From NCBI GenBank assembly GCA_026826555.1, contig JAKSZT010018048.1, forward strand, positions 403,409 through 467,408: 64,000 nucleotides of DNA, read 5' to 3'. The notes under the pieces were generated by a model that made no database searches, was not told where the DNA came from, and was given only the letters and a program-made list of their open reading frames with translations. Each line of letters starts with the position of its first letter. The first letter of the stretch is position 1. Source of the DNA: Tolypeutes matacus. Lineage: Eukaryota; Chordata; Mammalia; Cingulata; Chlamyphoridae. The position numbers and the translations under genes were made by a program. Shown one piece after another: positions 36,270 through 48,800 of this stretch.

Positions 36270-38040
36270 ATAAATGAAAGAAAATGTCACTGTATATACA
36301 AGACAGCTGATCTTACAGTGATGAAAGACATAATGTCAATTTTAAAAAATTATATTTTTTAATTCAAATTTATTTTTAATATTTTGTATTTTATTTATTA
36401 TTTTAAAACTATCATTATTATTTCATTTTCTTAATAATTGTATTTGGTTAACTTGTTGGCCTCAATTTTGAAGACGTTTTGGTTCACAGAAGGGTTATAA
36501 CTGTGGTAAGGCAAGACCATTGTGTGGGGAGTCAGTGATGGAGAATACACTGGAGGAGTTTCAACTGGGGCAGACCTATAAGGCATACGAATGTGTTCAA
36601 GTGTTCACTGGCCATTGCCACAGTGGGTGAAGAGTCACACAATAACCTAAAGAATATTGAATTCCCATCCTGGGCAGGTCTACCACATTCTCTAATGGTA
36701 CAGCAAGAATCCCCCAAGGACAGGGGCAGTTACTGGTAAAGGATGATGGTCCATTGATGGGCCTTGATATTAATGACTGCACTTATGAACCTTTATTTTG
36801 AAATAGAAACTTAGCCTAGTATTATAGAGTGGCTAAGAATTACCTCCTGAAGGTCTCCTTGTTGCTGAAATGTGGCCTCTCTCTAAGCCAAACTCAGCAT
36901 ATAACTTCATTACCTTCCCCCCTTTGGGACATGACTCCCGTGGATGTTCCTCCCTGGCATTGAAGGATTACTACCAAGCATCAACTAGCAATGAAACTGG
37001 AAAAAGTCATTGACAAAAAGGGGGAAATGATAAAGACAAATGAGTCAGGAGGTCATTCCTTAAGTTACGTTTATGCACGTGTCAGCAGGATCTTATTGAC
37101 AGCCAAAGTAAATATTGCCTCAAATAGTGGGGATCCTGAGGGCTCTGGAGATATTCAGACATTATAGCCATGGCAGACACCTCAGGAGTTCAGTGCCCTG
37201 CCAGTGGGCCCTACTTTGGAATTTATGCTGCCCAGTGTGACAGAGTTGGACTCAGTTGTGGTTTCCCTTCTATTTGAAATTATAGTTAGTACTAGAGTTG
37301 ATATGTGTATGTCCAAGAGACTTAAATCTTTGGACTGTTCACATAACAGTTGGATCCTGAATCTTAGCAGAGTTTCAACACCTACCCATTGGTGTTCATT
37401 GGACTCACCCAGGACAACTAACAAAGAGATGATGATGGACAACAACGATCTCAAGGAACAGAGATAGTCTGCAATTTCAAGCAAGTTTGTTTCATCCATC
37501 TGTCCCATGGGATCTAAACCCCCTCTAAATTAGAGATAGGGTGGGTATCACCATCCCAGAATTCTCAGAATTTGGGAATGAATGATGGACTAGAGTAGAC
37601 TTACTGTTATTCTACTATAAACTTATTGTGATTCTAGCAATTGAAGGACTTTTATCATTGAGTGAAGGCAGTGGCCTTTGGAGGTTCTGAGGGGAGGGAG
37701 AGGGAAAAATAGGTGTAATTTGGGGGCATTTTGGGGACTTGGGAATTGTCATTAATGGAATAGCAATGACAGATACAGGCCATTTTATATCTTGTTATAA
37801 CTTACAAAAGTGTGTGGGAGAGAGTGTAAATTTCAATGTAAACTATAAACCATGGTTGGTGGCAATGCTCCAAAACATGTTCATCTTTTGTAACAAATGT
37901 ACCACAGGAATGGAGGATGTTGTTAATGTGAGAAAATGAGAAAGGGGTAGGTAGTGGGGCATATGGGAATCCCCTTTATTTTTTATATAACATTTATGCA
38001 ATCTAATTATTTTTCAAAAAATAAAAATAAAATAAAAATA
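36270..38040 (+). mobile_element. LINE-like 3' module, longer second unit
   Basis: A non-coding repeat with landmarks shared by other loci in this window. The block near 36660 (attcccatcctgggcagg) recurs at 55851. The blocks near 36880-36960 and 37190-37310 recur at about 56075-56150 and 56395-56540. The part 37400-37540 is the reverse complement of 2880-3030. It ends in an (AAAAT)n-rich tail at 38020-38045. I take it as the 3' region of a lineage-specific LINE; no coding sequence was seen in it. Confidence 0.6.
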
Positions 38041-38159
38041 ACAAAGTATATTAAAATTTATTCCTTAGCCATTGGTTTACATTGCTGAATGTCTGATTTG
38101 AACTTCAAAAGAATGCTTATTCTGCAATAATAATTTTTGATAATCTGTATATTTTTGGG

Positions 38160-38440
38160 TATTTGTTTGGTATTTTTTTCATTTTATTGAGCTATGTAAT
38201 TAATACATGAACATACATAAACAATAAGTGCATAGTAAAAGTTGTGGACTTACAAAACAAATAAGCATAACATTGTATAGGTGTACCATATGTCAACCCA
38301 CCACAATACCTTGCAATGTTATGAGTTATTTTTTACAAATTATATGAAAGAATATCATAAAAATCATACTATTAACTATAATCCATATCTTATATTTGGT
38401 GTATTTTTCCCCCAACCTGCCCTAATTTTTAAAATATATA
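38160..38440 (-). mobile_element. LINE-1 3'UTR fragment, minus strand
   Basis: This resembles 12640-12830: cattttattgagct, atgtcaacccaccacaa, a gaaagaatatcat block and attaactataatccat in the same order. Confidence 0.65.
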
Positions 38441-38989
38441 TATATTTCTATTACAGAATTTGTGAATTCATAAAAGATGGTGGCATGAGACACCCCTGAC
38501 TTCCATTCATTGAGAAAATATTTGAACACGTGTCAAAAACTGGAAGACTTCTTCCTCAGAGCTCAGATACACAAATACTTAAAGGTTGCACTAAATGCGA
38601 GAGCACTAAAACAAGAAAAAAAAGGCAACATTAAAATGTCAATGAACAATCTGCGTTGCCCTTGCTGGCTCCTCACCAACCCCTTCCTGGTTTGGCATAG
38701 AACAGATATGTGCTCTATGTGGGTTCCTGGTCCCATTCTAAGGGAGAAGATTAATTGCCATGGGCATGTATATCTGTGCCAATCTATCTGATAGTGGCCT
38801 AAAGGACTGAACCAGGACTGTCTCTTCTGTCTTGCCATCCCAGAACATGCCTGCACATAGAAGCAGCTTGAAAACAGATAAAATCAGTGTAAGAAATATT
38901 AATATACAGTTTTCTGGAAAAGATGATTACCAGATTTAAGACCTATGATAGAGATTTTGTGAAGTATAAAGTCTTTTTCAGAGTGACAA

Positions 38990-40790
38990 GAGTGTGAGTT
39001 TTAGTTTGCTAAGCTACTAAAAGCAGATAACATGGTATGTGTTGGCTTTAAAAATGGATACAGTGTGTAATTTAAAAAGTACAAGTAAAACATAGAAATA
39101 GAAATTAATGGCCCACCCAAAGGAACAAAATAAAATATCAGACATCATCAATGAAGAAAACCAGAATTTGAAGATTGCAGACAAAGACTTTTTAAGTAAA
39201 AAGCCTTCAATATGCTCAAAGAACTAAAGAAAAACATGGACAAAAATCAAATAAATAAGAAAAATGGTAGGTGACTCCCAAAATATAAAAACAAAGAGGG
39301 AGTAATATTTAAATGAAACAAACAGAGAAGAAGACCAGAATAATGAATTAAAAAATTGAATATGAGTTTGGTACTGAGAGAAGAAAGAATCATAGAACAT
39401 GAAATTAAGAAAATTGAAATGACTTAACCTTAGGAGCAGAAAGAAAAAAATGAAAAAAAAAAAAAATAACAGAGTCAAGATACGTGTAGATACCATGCAA
39501 GAATAACAACATATACATTATGGAAGTCCAAGAAAGAAAAGGAGAAAATAAGGAGAAGACGGAATATTCAATGAAATAATGGCAAGAAATCTCACAGATT
39601 TAATTAATATACAAATCCAGGAAGCCACAAAATGACAGAGGATAAGTTCAAAGAGATCCATGCCAAAACAAATCATAAGGAAATTGTTCAATGCAAAGGG
39701 GGAATTTTGAAAGTTGCAATACAGAAGCAAGGTGTCATATATAAATTTGTGACAATAAGATTAAGTATCTATTTCTTATCAGAAGCTATGGATGCAAGAA
39801 GGCAGTGGTATGAAATTTCCAGCGTGATAAAACAGCTATCAACCAAGAATTTTATACCCAGTGAAACTGTCTTTTACAAATGATAGAGTAACTAAGACAT
39901 TACTAGATAAATAAGCAAAGTTAAAGGAAGTTCTTCAGTTTGAAAGTAAAGAACACTAGAGAGTAGATTAGAGCAGCATAAAGAAATAAAGAACTCCAGC
40001 AAAGTTATGCACTTATGTAATTATAAACACCAGTTCTATTATATTGTATTTTTTGGTTCATAACTATACTTTTTACTTCTTACAGGACCAAAATAGAAGT
40101 CCATAAAATGTCGTAATAAATCTATGATTTAGTACACATAATGTGTACAGATATAATTGTGGCAAGAACAAAAGAGTCGGGGGTGGACAGAGGGGTTTAA
40201 GAATATAGTTTGTATATAACATTGAAGATAATTTGGATTGATTGATCCAAATCAAATGAGAATATTATAGATTTAAGATGTTATGTGGCAGCCTCATGGC
40301 AACCAGAAAAACATATGCAAAACATTCAATGCATTAAATGAGAAGGGAATCAAAAGTATTTAAAAAATATTTTTATTAATTAGTCACTACAAAAGACTAA
40401 TAATTAGTTAGCAAGAGAGGAAATCAGGGGAAAAAAAGCATAATGAAAAAAAACCCAGCAAAATCCATGACGTAATTTGCATTATCAGTAGATATTTTAA
40501 ATGTAAATGGATTAAACTTTCCAGTGAAGAGACTGGAAAAACAGATGGAATCATGAACTAACTATAGGCTTTTAACAAGATACCTTAAACTCAAAGACAC
40601 AAGTAGATTTAAAGTGAAAACATGAAAAAGAAATTTGCAAACAGTAAACAAAGAAAGCTGGGGTAGCTATGCTAATATCAGATAAAATATACTTTAGGAC
40701 AAAATTGTTTCAAGTGATAATAGGACACTATATACAAATAAAGGAATCAATTCAACAAAAGATATAATAATTGTAAATATATATGACATT
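38990..40790 (+). mobile_element. Old LINE-1 fragment, ORF1 to ORF2 N-terminal region
   Basis: A-rich plus-strand sequence with LINE-1M-like blocks: agaagctatggatgcaagaa and aaccaagaattttatacccag (39780-39860), gctggggtagctatgctaat (about 40659) and gatataataattgtaaatat (about 40761). All frames are broken. It stops abruptly at 40790 against a possible LTR. Confidence 0.6.
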
Positions 40791-41345
40791 TGTGTGGTGA
40801 GTTGCAATACAGACTCGTGGACATAATAGAAACTTTCAGCAAATGGTCTCTTTATTACTGACAAAGCATAAAGAGTCCATAAGAGCAGGGCAAGAAGTCC
40901 CATCAACGCCAGGAGGCTGAAAACTGCTCCAGGCTGGAAGTGATGCATGACAGCTTCACACAAGTGAATTCATATAGGAGAAAGGTGACAAATCTCTTAC
41001 TTGTACAGCACAAAGAGACCAGAAAAGCAAATACATTCTTCATTACTAATACAGCCCACAGTGTCCAAAAGAGCAGGGAAAGATATCTCATTGTTGGCAG
41101 TCTTCCAGGATGGCCAAAACTGTTAGAATCAAGGACATTAGATGGCAGTACCATATACCCCACTTTGTGTCAGAGAACAGAGACAAATCTATGTTGTTTG
41201 AGTGCGATTTTTATCAACTTTGGGAGAAGGGGTCTTCCATTGAGAATTCCTCCCTTGATTAGCATCTGGGGCTGTTTGTTTCCAGTTTTCATGTTTAAGG
41301 TCTGGTCAGGCTTCTCATAGACTTAACATTTTCCAAGGCTGTGGA
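40791..41345 (-). mobile_element. Possible solo or 3' LTR, minus strand
   Basis: On the minus strand an aataaa signal (plus-strand tttatt at about 40850) is followed by ~60 bases ending in an accacaca-type terminus at 40791. That layout is typical of an LTR polyadenylation signal and U5. The old LINE-1 ends exactly here. A 5-base repeat, acatt, flanks 40791-41345 (40786-40790 and 41346-41350), but the right terminus does not end in CA, so the boundaries are doubtful. Family unknown. Confidence 0.35.
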
Positions 41346-43240
41346 ACATTACACAATAGCAAAGGCTGTGGGTATAGCTGAAGGCCAGAGGACGACCATT
41401 TATAGTGTGTGCACATGATTTCCGCAGAGAAGGAGGTGGAAATAGGTGAGGTCTGGGTGTTGCTTTACAGATTCCTGAGACTTACCTTACCGTCCACCCA
41501 TTTACCTTTTAACCAGGCTCAGCCTACTCCTCCACATTATTTTTCTATAATATAAATCCACCTTCTACTTTGATCATGGAGAAGCAGATGGATTAGGCCC
41601 GTAGGCCCATCCCCTTCACCTATGATGACAGTATTATTTTGGGAACACCAGCAGCTGCAGCATATTAAGAAGGTTTCACCTATGCACACCATTACTCAAA
41701 ACAGGATGACCAGCCCTATCTGAAGTAATTGTTGCATCCATGCTCCCCTGCCTTATGGGAGGCAGCTGAAGAGGTCCCACTTAGAATCTGTTTGTACACC
41801 AGGCAGCCTGTGGGCTTCCTATTGGATTTTATTTACTGCCTATTCCCTCTCTCCTGAGATATTAACTCATGTATGGCAGGTGGTGTTAAGAAGAGTACAT
41901 ATGCCTCCTTTTTGGGATAAGATAAAGTTTATGTCAATATGAATATCAGACATTTATTTGTCTAAAAAGACTAATGGTTTTTGCTGAGCTTGAAGATCTT
42001 ATGCTGTGAACACAGAAATGCAACCCAAGGTGTCTGGTAGATTGCACATCATATGATGCATCTGGATGGGAAAAAAAAAAAGGAAAGATGACTGAGCCAT
42101 TCAACAGTTTCATTGCATCTAGAGTTGTTGTATCTCAATAGGTTGCAGAAGAAGAACGCACAAAAAATAGTGGTGGTGTTATCCTCATTCCAGGGACTTC
42201 CTGGTGACAGACAAAATGTAAGGCAGAGAAGATCAGCTCCTTGATTATTTATCCAGACTCAGCAAATAGACAAAAGATTGTGAAGAATCATATGGCAGAT
42301 CCAGACCACGATGGTCGGGGTCAGCTGGACAAAGATGTCTTCTCCAGGTTGCTGAAGGGATAAATCTATCAGAGACAGGAGAAGTGAGCAGAAATAATTT
42401 TTCCTGACAGGCTGGTCATGCACCCACATTCTTCAGTACACACTTCTCTTAGCCTATTTGCAGTAAGTTATTTTTCCCTTCTGAGACCACCCAGCTTGTC
42501 TGCCCCTTTCTCAGAGCTATTATCTCACCTCTTCCCCATTATCTGAGTGCCTTTCCCATGTCTTCTGGTTTCTAACCCACCTATTATATGGGAGTTTTCA
42601 GGATTCCTTGAAAATATCTCATTACCATGCCAAAGGATACAGGTGGACCAACCAGGGTTAGGCACTGCCCACTAACCTCCAGTATGTGAGTATCAAGTTC
42701 TGCAGGTACTACCCAATGATTGTCATCCCATGGATATTAAGCACTTCTAGGCCTCCTCCTGTCACCTCACACCTCTGACTTGTGGCTCTAACTTCTTGCT
42801 TTTCTGGGGAATTGTGTAGAGGATGTAATAGGGTAAAAAGCAGGATGATCCTCTGACAGTGGTTGGAAAGGAGTCCCAAGTTGTGTGTCCTTGTTCCCTT
42901 TTCAGGGCCAATATTCATCCTGATGGGTATAAGGCAGCTGTGCAACAAAACCTGGGACCCTTCCCCACCTTTGTCTCTTCTTGGGATAGGAAGTGGGAAA
43001 AATATGTGTTTCTCTTCCAGAGAACTTCTTAGCTTGGTTTCCAGAACTTTCCACATCTGCAGGTTTATGACACAAGGAAGACACAAGTAACAAACACAAG
43101 CAACAAAATGAAAAATACATATGTGTGTCCTCATCAAAATTAAATCATTTGTGCATAAAAGGATTTCATCATTCAATTAAAAAAATACAGAATAGAAGGA
43201 CATATTTTGGAGTCATATATCCAATAAGGGTTATTTTTAA
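41346..43240. other. Unassigned, perhaps retroviral-element internal sequence
   Basis: Moderately GC-rich sequence unlike the surrounding AT-rich DNA. It could be internal sequence of the element whose LTR may lie at 40791-41345. No domain was recognised in either strand. Confidence 0.3.
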
Positions 43241-43242
43241 CA

Positions 43243-43500
43243 TAAAAATTTTTTTTAAATTTATTTTTATATTGTTTTTATTTTATATTTAAATAAGATT
43301 TAGATTGCATAAATGTTACATAAAAATATAGCAGGTTCTCATATACCCCAGTACCTCTCCCTCCCACACTTTCCCACAGTAACAACATATTTCATTAGTG
43401 TGGTATATTTATTAAAATTGATGAACACATATTGAAGGATTGCTAGAGCCATGGACTATAGTTTATATTATATTTTAAACTCTGCCCTGCAGAATTTTAT
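43243..43500 (-). mobile_element. LINE-1 3'UTR fragment, minus strand
   Basis: It has the ttgcataaatgttacataaa, catataccccag, tttcattagtgtggtata and catggactatagtttata blocks in order, resembling antisense LINE-1 3' regions here at 13060-13170 and 2430-2560. Confidence 0.6.
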
Positions 43501-43554
43501 AGTTTATAACAAAATGTATAATGGCCTGTATCCATCATTGTAATGTTGGTTTAA

Positions 43555-44050
43555 ATATGCAGAATATATAAGAAATCCTACAACTCAACACCAAAAAGCA
43601 AAAAAATACAAATAAAAATAGACAAAAGACTTAGATATTTTTCCATAGAAGCAAATTACTAACAAGAACTTGAAAAGATGCTCACCATTGTTAGACACTA
43701 ATCAAAATAATAACAATATGATATTTCACACCAACTAGAATTGTAAGTATTAAAAAACTAAAATTAACAAATGTTAAAAAGGATATGGAGAAAAAGAGCA
43801 CTCATTCTTTATTGATGATAATGCAAAATTATTCAGGCACTGTTCAAATAGTTTGAGTTTCCTCATGATGTTAAAACAATTACCATATAATCTGGCAATT
43901 ACACTTCTTCTAAGTATATAAAAATATTTGAGAGCACGCACTCATATATATTTGCATACCAATGATCATAGTGGCATTTGCACAATTAGCAAAGATAGAT
44001 GCAATGCAAGCATCTGAATGGATAAACTAAATGTTATATACATACAATGG
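43555..44050 (+). mobile_element. LINE-1 ORF2 C-terminal fragment, plus strand
   Basis: Sense LINE-1 blocks: aagatgctcaccattgttag, atttcacaccaactagaatt, gttaaaaaggatatggag, taccatataatctggcaatt and catctgaatggataaac. No open frame remains. Confidence 0.75.
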
Positions 44051-44279
44051 TTAAGACACCTTCATTAGGAAATCTGTGTGATTTGTTTCACTAAACAACT
44101 GATGTCTCTTTGTTTCTGAGGACAATTTGAAGAGAAAAAAAATTATAAATAATAACATGGTCAGATTTCCAGGTATAGAAAAGAGGATCACAGCAGTTTC
44201 AAATATTTTCTTTATTGTTCTTTTCTGTGTATGTTCTCTATATTATTGTTTGTCCTCTTCTTCTCTACCATTTTCTTAA

Positions 44280-44650
44280 CATTTTTTTTGAGGTATAAAC
44301 CCTGTATTGTAGTAGGATTCACCTATTTAAAGGATGCAATTTGATTATTTTGCTATATACACAGATTTGTGCAACCATTACCAGAGTCTAAGTTTAGAAT
44401 ATATTCATCATCAGAAAAATAAAATGTACACCTGTATCAGTCACTCCTCATGCCTCCCCCATCTCCTTAGTAACTACTAATATATTTTCTCAATATATAG
44501 ATTTGTCTATTTAGCAGATTTCTTATAAATAAAATCATGCAATATATTATTACTGCTTTCTTTCAATATGCATTATAGTTATTTTAAATTTCAAAATGAT
44601 GTAGCATGTTTTAGTACTTTATTATTTTTTATTACCAAAAGTATTCCATT
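44280..44650 (-). mobile_element. Old LINE-1 3' end, minus strand
   Basis: The plus strand carries the antisense pattern tttttgaggtataaaccctg, tttaaaggatgcaatttgat, gtgcaaccattaccagagtc and ataaaatcatgcaatatatt, as in ancient mammalian LINE-1 3' ends. Confidence 0.6.
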
Positions 44651-45065
44651 GCAAATTCAATTCAATTGTAAAACTCATTATAAAGCTAAAGTAATCAAAA
44701 TATCATGGTACAGGTACAAGGACAGACACATAGAACAAAATAATTGAATTGAGGGTTCATAAATTAACCACCAAATACTGCCTATTGTTTTTCAACAAGA
44801 GTTTCAAGCACACACAATGGGGAAAGAATATTCTGTAACAAATGGTTCTAGGAAAACTGGATATCTACACACAAAATAAAATTTGTCCCTTCACACTATA
44901 TACAAAAGTTAATTCAAAATAGATCAACAATATAAATCTGGGAGCCAAAACCATAAAAATCCTAGAAGAAAACAAAGAAGACATTTTTCATGACCTTGAA
45001 CTTAGCAATAAATTATTAGAAATGACACCAAAAACATACCCAACAAAGGAAAATATATAAATTGA
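44650..45065 (+). mobile_element. LINE-1 ORF2 fragment, plus strand
   Basis: Sense ORF2 blocks: ataaagctaaagtaatcaaa, tcatggtacaggtacaagga, aaatggttctaggaaaactg and ccataaaaatcctagaagaa. Several stops and indels. Confidence 0.75.
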
Positions 45066-46235
45066 ATTTCACACTTTCACAGTTCTGGGAAAAGGGCATC
45101 AAACTAACTAGGCAGAGTCCAACTCCCTCACACACAAAAAAAGAATGCACAAAGGCCAAAACCTATCCAAGGAGGTGCTTTGGAGCTATATAGAATGGGA
45201 AAGTACTATGCATCATCCAGAAAGGAACTAGACAGATAAAGAAGCCAAAGAAAAACCATGACTTACTCACCTCTGTGGCTGTAAACAGCATATGTACACC
45301 ATCTTCAAGGCAAATAGCCTAGGCAAAGCCACAGACTCACTGTAACCAACAGAGTGGGAAAGTGCATTCCCCAGGAAGAAGAGGAGTCTGGTGGAGGATG
45401 GAGAGTGGTTTCTTTTTGGTGCGTTTGGCCAGCTGAGCCCACTTTGAATCTCAGAGTGTCCCTGACCAACTGGCACTGAGGTGGCCAAAGGGAGAGGGGA
45501 GAGGATTTCTGATTAGGCAGTCTATCACACCCAGCCAACCTGGGAGAGGGAAGAACTAAAGTAGAGAGTGGGTGGAGACAGTCACCAAAACAGCCTGGCT
45601 TGGCAAACAGTTAGAAGCTTAACTTGAGAGAAAGGGGGCAGTTAATGCCAGATAAGTTATCTGAAGCCTACTTAGCCAGTGGACCTGTGGAGCTCAGGGA
45701 AGGAATTCCTGCTTTGTGTATAAAAGGTCTGTGGTTCAATTCCTGGGTCTCCTTAGAGAAGAGATGCAGAGAGTGAACCACTGAACAATCAAGCACCCAG
45801 CTGGTACCTTATGACAGGGAACATATAGGCAGATTTTTCACTTGTTATAGATTTTCTTGGATCTGTTATTTTTTATTCACTTTTACATTTTTTTCAGTTC
45901 CTTTTTTTCCCCCATTTGCTAAAATACGGTACATTACCTGCAGAGAGCACACTTAAGGGTGATTGATTGATGAGAACCAGCAGGCTGAGAAGCTCCTTAG
46001 GGGCTAAAGAGGGAAGGCAGTTTTTCCTGTTTGTTTTTTTTTTCTTGTGTGTGTGTGTTGCTGTTTTTTCCTTCTTTGTTTTCTTTCCCCTTTCTTTGTT
46101 TCCTTTCTTTTTCTTTTACTTATTTTTATACCTACTTTATTTCTTTATTTCCCTTTATTTATTATCTTCTGTATTCTGTTATTTTTCATTCATTCCACCT
46201 CTTTTTGATTGGAATTTTTTATTTTAACTATAATC
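45066..46235 (+). mobile_element. LINE-1 5'UTR-like segment with tRNA-like module and pyrimidine tract
   Basis: This is homologous in inverted orientation to 58730-59930. Shared blocks include the gcctaggcaaagccacagac region (45319), the tRNA-like module (45684-45752) and a pyrimidine-rich tract (46020-46210). Because the 59-kb copy is followed by ORF1 and ORF2 endonuclease sequence, I interpret this as 5'UTR. The copy is truncated after the tract. Confidence 0.6.
45684..45752 (+). promoter_or_regulatory. tRNA-like A-box/B-box module within LINE-1 5'UTR
   Basis: An A-box-like tgtggagctcagggaagg at 45686 is followed by a B-box-like ggttcaattcc at 45733-45743. The spacing of ~35-40 bases is close to that of tRNA genes. 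Equivalent on the minus strand at 59400-59482. Confidence 0.5.
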
Positions 46236-46309
46236 TCTGATTTATGCTGTACTACTGTTTGCTTTCATGGTTTTGTGTGTGTGTTTGTGTGTTTGTGTGT
46301 GTTTTAAGT

Positions 46310-46700
46310 TTCCTAGCTGCTAAAACAAATATCATACAATGGGTTAACTTAACAACATGAATTGATTAACTCACAGTTTCTGAGGCTAGAATGCTTGCTT
46401 CTTCTCATTTTCATTAAATTTTGGCTAGCCAGCAATCTTTCAGGATTCCCATCATAGTGCAATACACATGGAAATGTTTTCACACTTCTCTTCCAGGTAA
46501 TGTTGACTTCTTCACTGCTCCCAATGGCTTTTCTTTCTGTGACCTTCTCTATAAGACCCCCAGTAATAGGATGAAAACCCATAATGATTCAGTTGGACAG
46601 AATTTAACTGAAATAGCCTAAAAAATGCCCTTATATACAATGGTTCAAACACAAAGGAATAGATTAAGATTAAGAACATTAATTTCTGAGGCGCATAATT
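46310..46700 (-). mobile_element. MaLR-like LTR relic, minus strand
   Basis: The order tttcctagctgctaaaaca, ggttaacttaacaacatga, ctcacagtttctgaggctag resembles the antisense 3' end of MLT1/MST-type LTRs. Right end uncertain. Confidence 0.45.
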
Positions 46701-46859
46701 CCACGCTACCTCATTGTTGTTTTGTTTTACATTTCACTTCTTTTTGTCCTGTATATTTTCCTAAGAGATTAATAAAACATATCTTACTTCATTATTTTTC
46801 TACTCTAATAGCTATTTACTCATAAACCATATATCTCATTTTAATTACTATTTAAAATT

Positions 46860-47220
46860 TCAATATTCATCTTTTAGTCATTACTGTCTGCCTTAATTTA
46901 GTGTTTTCACAACTTCCAGAATGACATATCCAACCTTCCCAGTGCATGTCATTCCTTGAAACACCCAGTGATTTAATGTAGTATTGTTTCCCTTTAACCT
47001 CCAGAACTTCTGTTAACATTTCTAATACCATAGATTTAATGACATTGCATTTTTCTCAGGTTTTGTTCATTTGAATATATATTTGTTCATAAGTCTCAGT
47101 ATCGACATGAAGTAGCCATTATTTTGACTTTTTTCACTGATTTCTATGACTATTTTGAACTAAAATAAGAATAAAGATTTTGTTTTCTTTTGTATCTGAC
47201 TGCATTTGATCACCATATGT
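46860..47220 (-). mobile_element. Possible old LINE-1 5' region, minus strand
   Basis: Weak resemblance to the antisense LINE-1 region seen more clearly at 57660-57850. Low certainty. Confidence 0.25.
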
Positions 47221-47510
47221 CTATCATATTATTCCAGTTGTTGTATCAATGTTGTTATATATTATTACTGGGATTATTTACCTATATGAATATTTTACTT
47301 ATTATTCAACCGGTCTCCTAATAATGGACATTTTGCCTGTCTCTATTAGAAAATCAAATCTATAAAAATGTTTTTACATGTCTGGTTTAGATGACATATA
47401 TACACATTTCTCTTCTGTATATAAAGATAAACTTCAAGACCATAAATGAGATACATGTTTTGCCAGAGGAGGAACTAAAAAGTTGTTTCCAAAGTGGTGC
47501 CACCATAGGA

Positions 47511-47690
47511 AGCAGGTGTGGCTTAAACAGTTGAACACCTGCTTCCCACATGGGAAGTCCGGGATTCAGTCCCCAGTACCTTCTAAAAACAAAAATAAAC
47601 AAGCAAACAAACAAACAAACAAAAAACAACTCAGGGGAGCTCATGTGGTTGAGTGGTTAAGTGCTGGCTTCCCACAAAGTGGTGGCATTA
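47511..47690 (+). mobile_element. Dimeric DAS-like SINE
   Basis: The first head has A-box-like gtgtggcttaaacagttga (47516) and B-box-like gggattcagtcccc (47560-47573). An (AAAC)n linker (47582-47628) follows, then a second head starting tcaggggagctcatgtggtt with A-box-like ggttgagtggttaa (47647). The second B box is lost. The A/C-rich linker between two tRNA-like heads marks it as a dimer. Confidence 0.75.
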
Positions 47691-47859
47691 TTTCACACTC
47701 CAACTCTCTATGTATAAGAATCTCACATCCTCCATATATGTGTCAAAATATGTACCCAGAATCCTTAGAACTGTATCAAATCCAGGAGGTGTGTAATGGT
47801 GTCAGCCATTGGCTTTAATCTTCATGTCCAAGGTAATTATTCATGTTGATTGCCTTTTT

Positions 47860-48800
47860 ATAAGCTTATCAATCAATTAGATATTTTCTTTATGAAAAGC
47901 TTCTTCAATTCTTTTGTTCATTTTATTACCAGAATTTGTCATAGGAGTTTTATCATATACTAGATAAGAATCAGTTGTCAGTTACATTATTTTTAATGGA
48001 TCCTAATCCAATATATGGCATCATTTTTGCCTCTATTAATATGTAAATAAAAAGAAATTCAAAATATTAATTCAGTACAATTTCATTTGTTTTTACCACA
48101 GGGTTAGTGCCTTTATAACCATGATTTAAAAATGCTTGCCTATTGCAAAGCAGGAACACCCTCTCCTATATAGGATTTCTAGAAGCCTTATTTGTTTTCT
48201 ATTTATTTGATTATTTGTTATACTACCTTTATCGTGAGCAAACATATTTTCCTATCTTCTACCTCATATTAATTTTTAAGAATTTGTGAGGTATGCAAAT
48301 TGTTTTCAATATAGATATCAATTTTATTCAGTAACTTTTATTGAAAGTGCCTTTATTTTTCCTGTTAAATTGACTTGCCTTGCTGTAAGTAAGGGTAATA
48401 AATATATTCGGGTTTACATATGCAGTCTCTATTCTCTCCCGTTGGTCTGTTTATCAATCTTTTCATCAATACCACATGCCTTAATTATTGTTGCTCTATA
48501 GAAATTATGAATTCTGTCAAGGTAAAATATCCAAATCTATTATTTTTTCAAAATTGTCATAAATTTCTTTTGATATTGGTTTTCCTATATAAATTTTAGG
48601 AATAGCTATTTTTTTTAGAAATTATAAATACACAGAAAAGTACTGACATTTTTATTCATATATCATTTGCTTGAGTAGATTGGTAAGAATTAATATCTTA
48701 AAAATGCAGAATATTTTAATATATGAATTAGATCTATATGTCCTTTCTTAAGCTGTCTTTAATTTTTCACCATGATATATTCTAGTTCTCATTAATAAAA
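47860..48800 (-). mobile_element. LINE-1 ORF2 fragment, minus strand
   Basis: Antisense blocks cttcttcaattcttttgttc, ttggtctgtttatcaatctt, caataccacatgccttaatt and ttgttgctctatagaaatta occur in LINE-1 order. Strongly degenerate. Confidence 0.55.

Noticed and set aside
42709..43176. 155-codon minus-strand frame as a host gene
   Set aside because: No recognised domain, competing frames of similar length on both strands, and a setting among LTR and LINE fragments; not enough to call a gene.
45967..46240. Hydrophobic 70-86 codon frames suggesting membrane proteins
   Set aside because: The Phe/Leu/Tyr-rich peptides come from the pyrimidine-rich tract of a LINE-1 5'UTR; the same applies on the minus strand at 58795-59246.
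47483..47818. 111-codon frame over the dimeric SINE
   Set aside because: The frame is read through two tRNA-like heads and an AAAC linker; it is non-coding SINE sequence.
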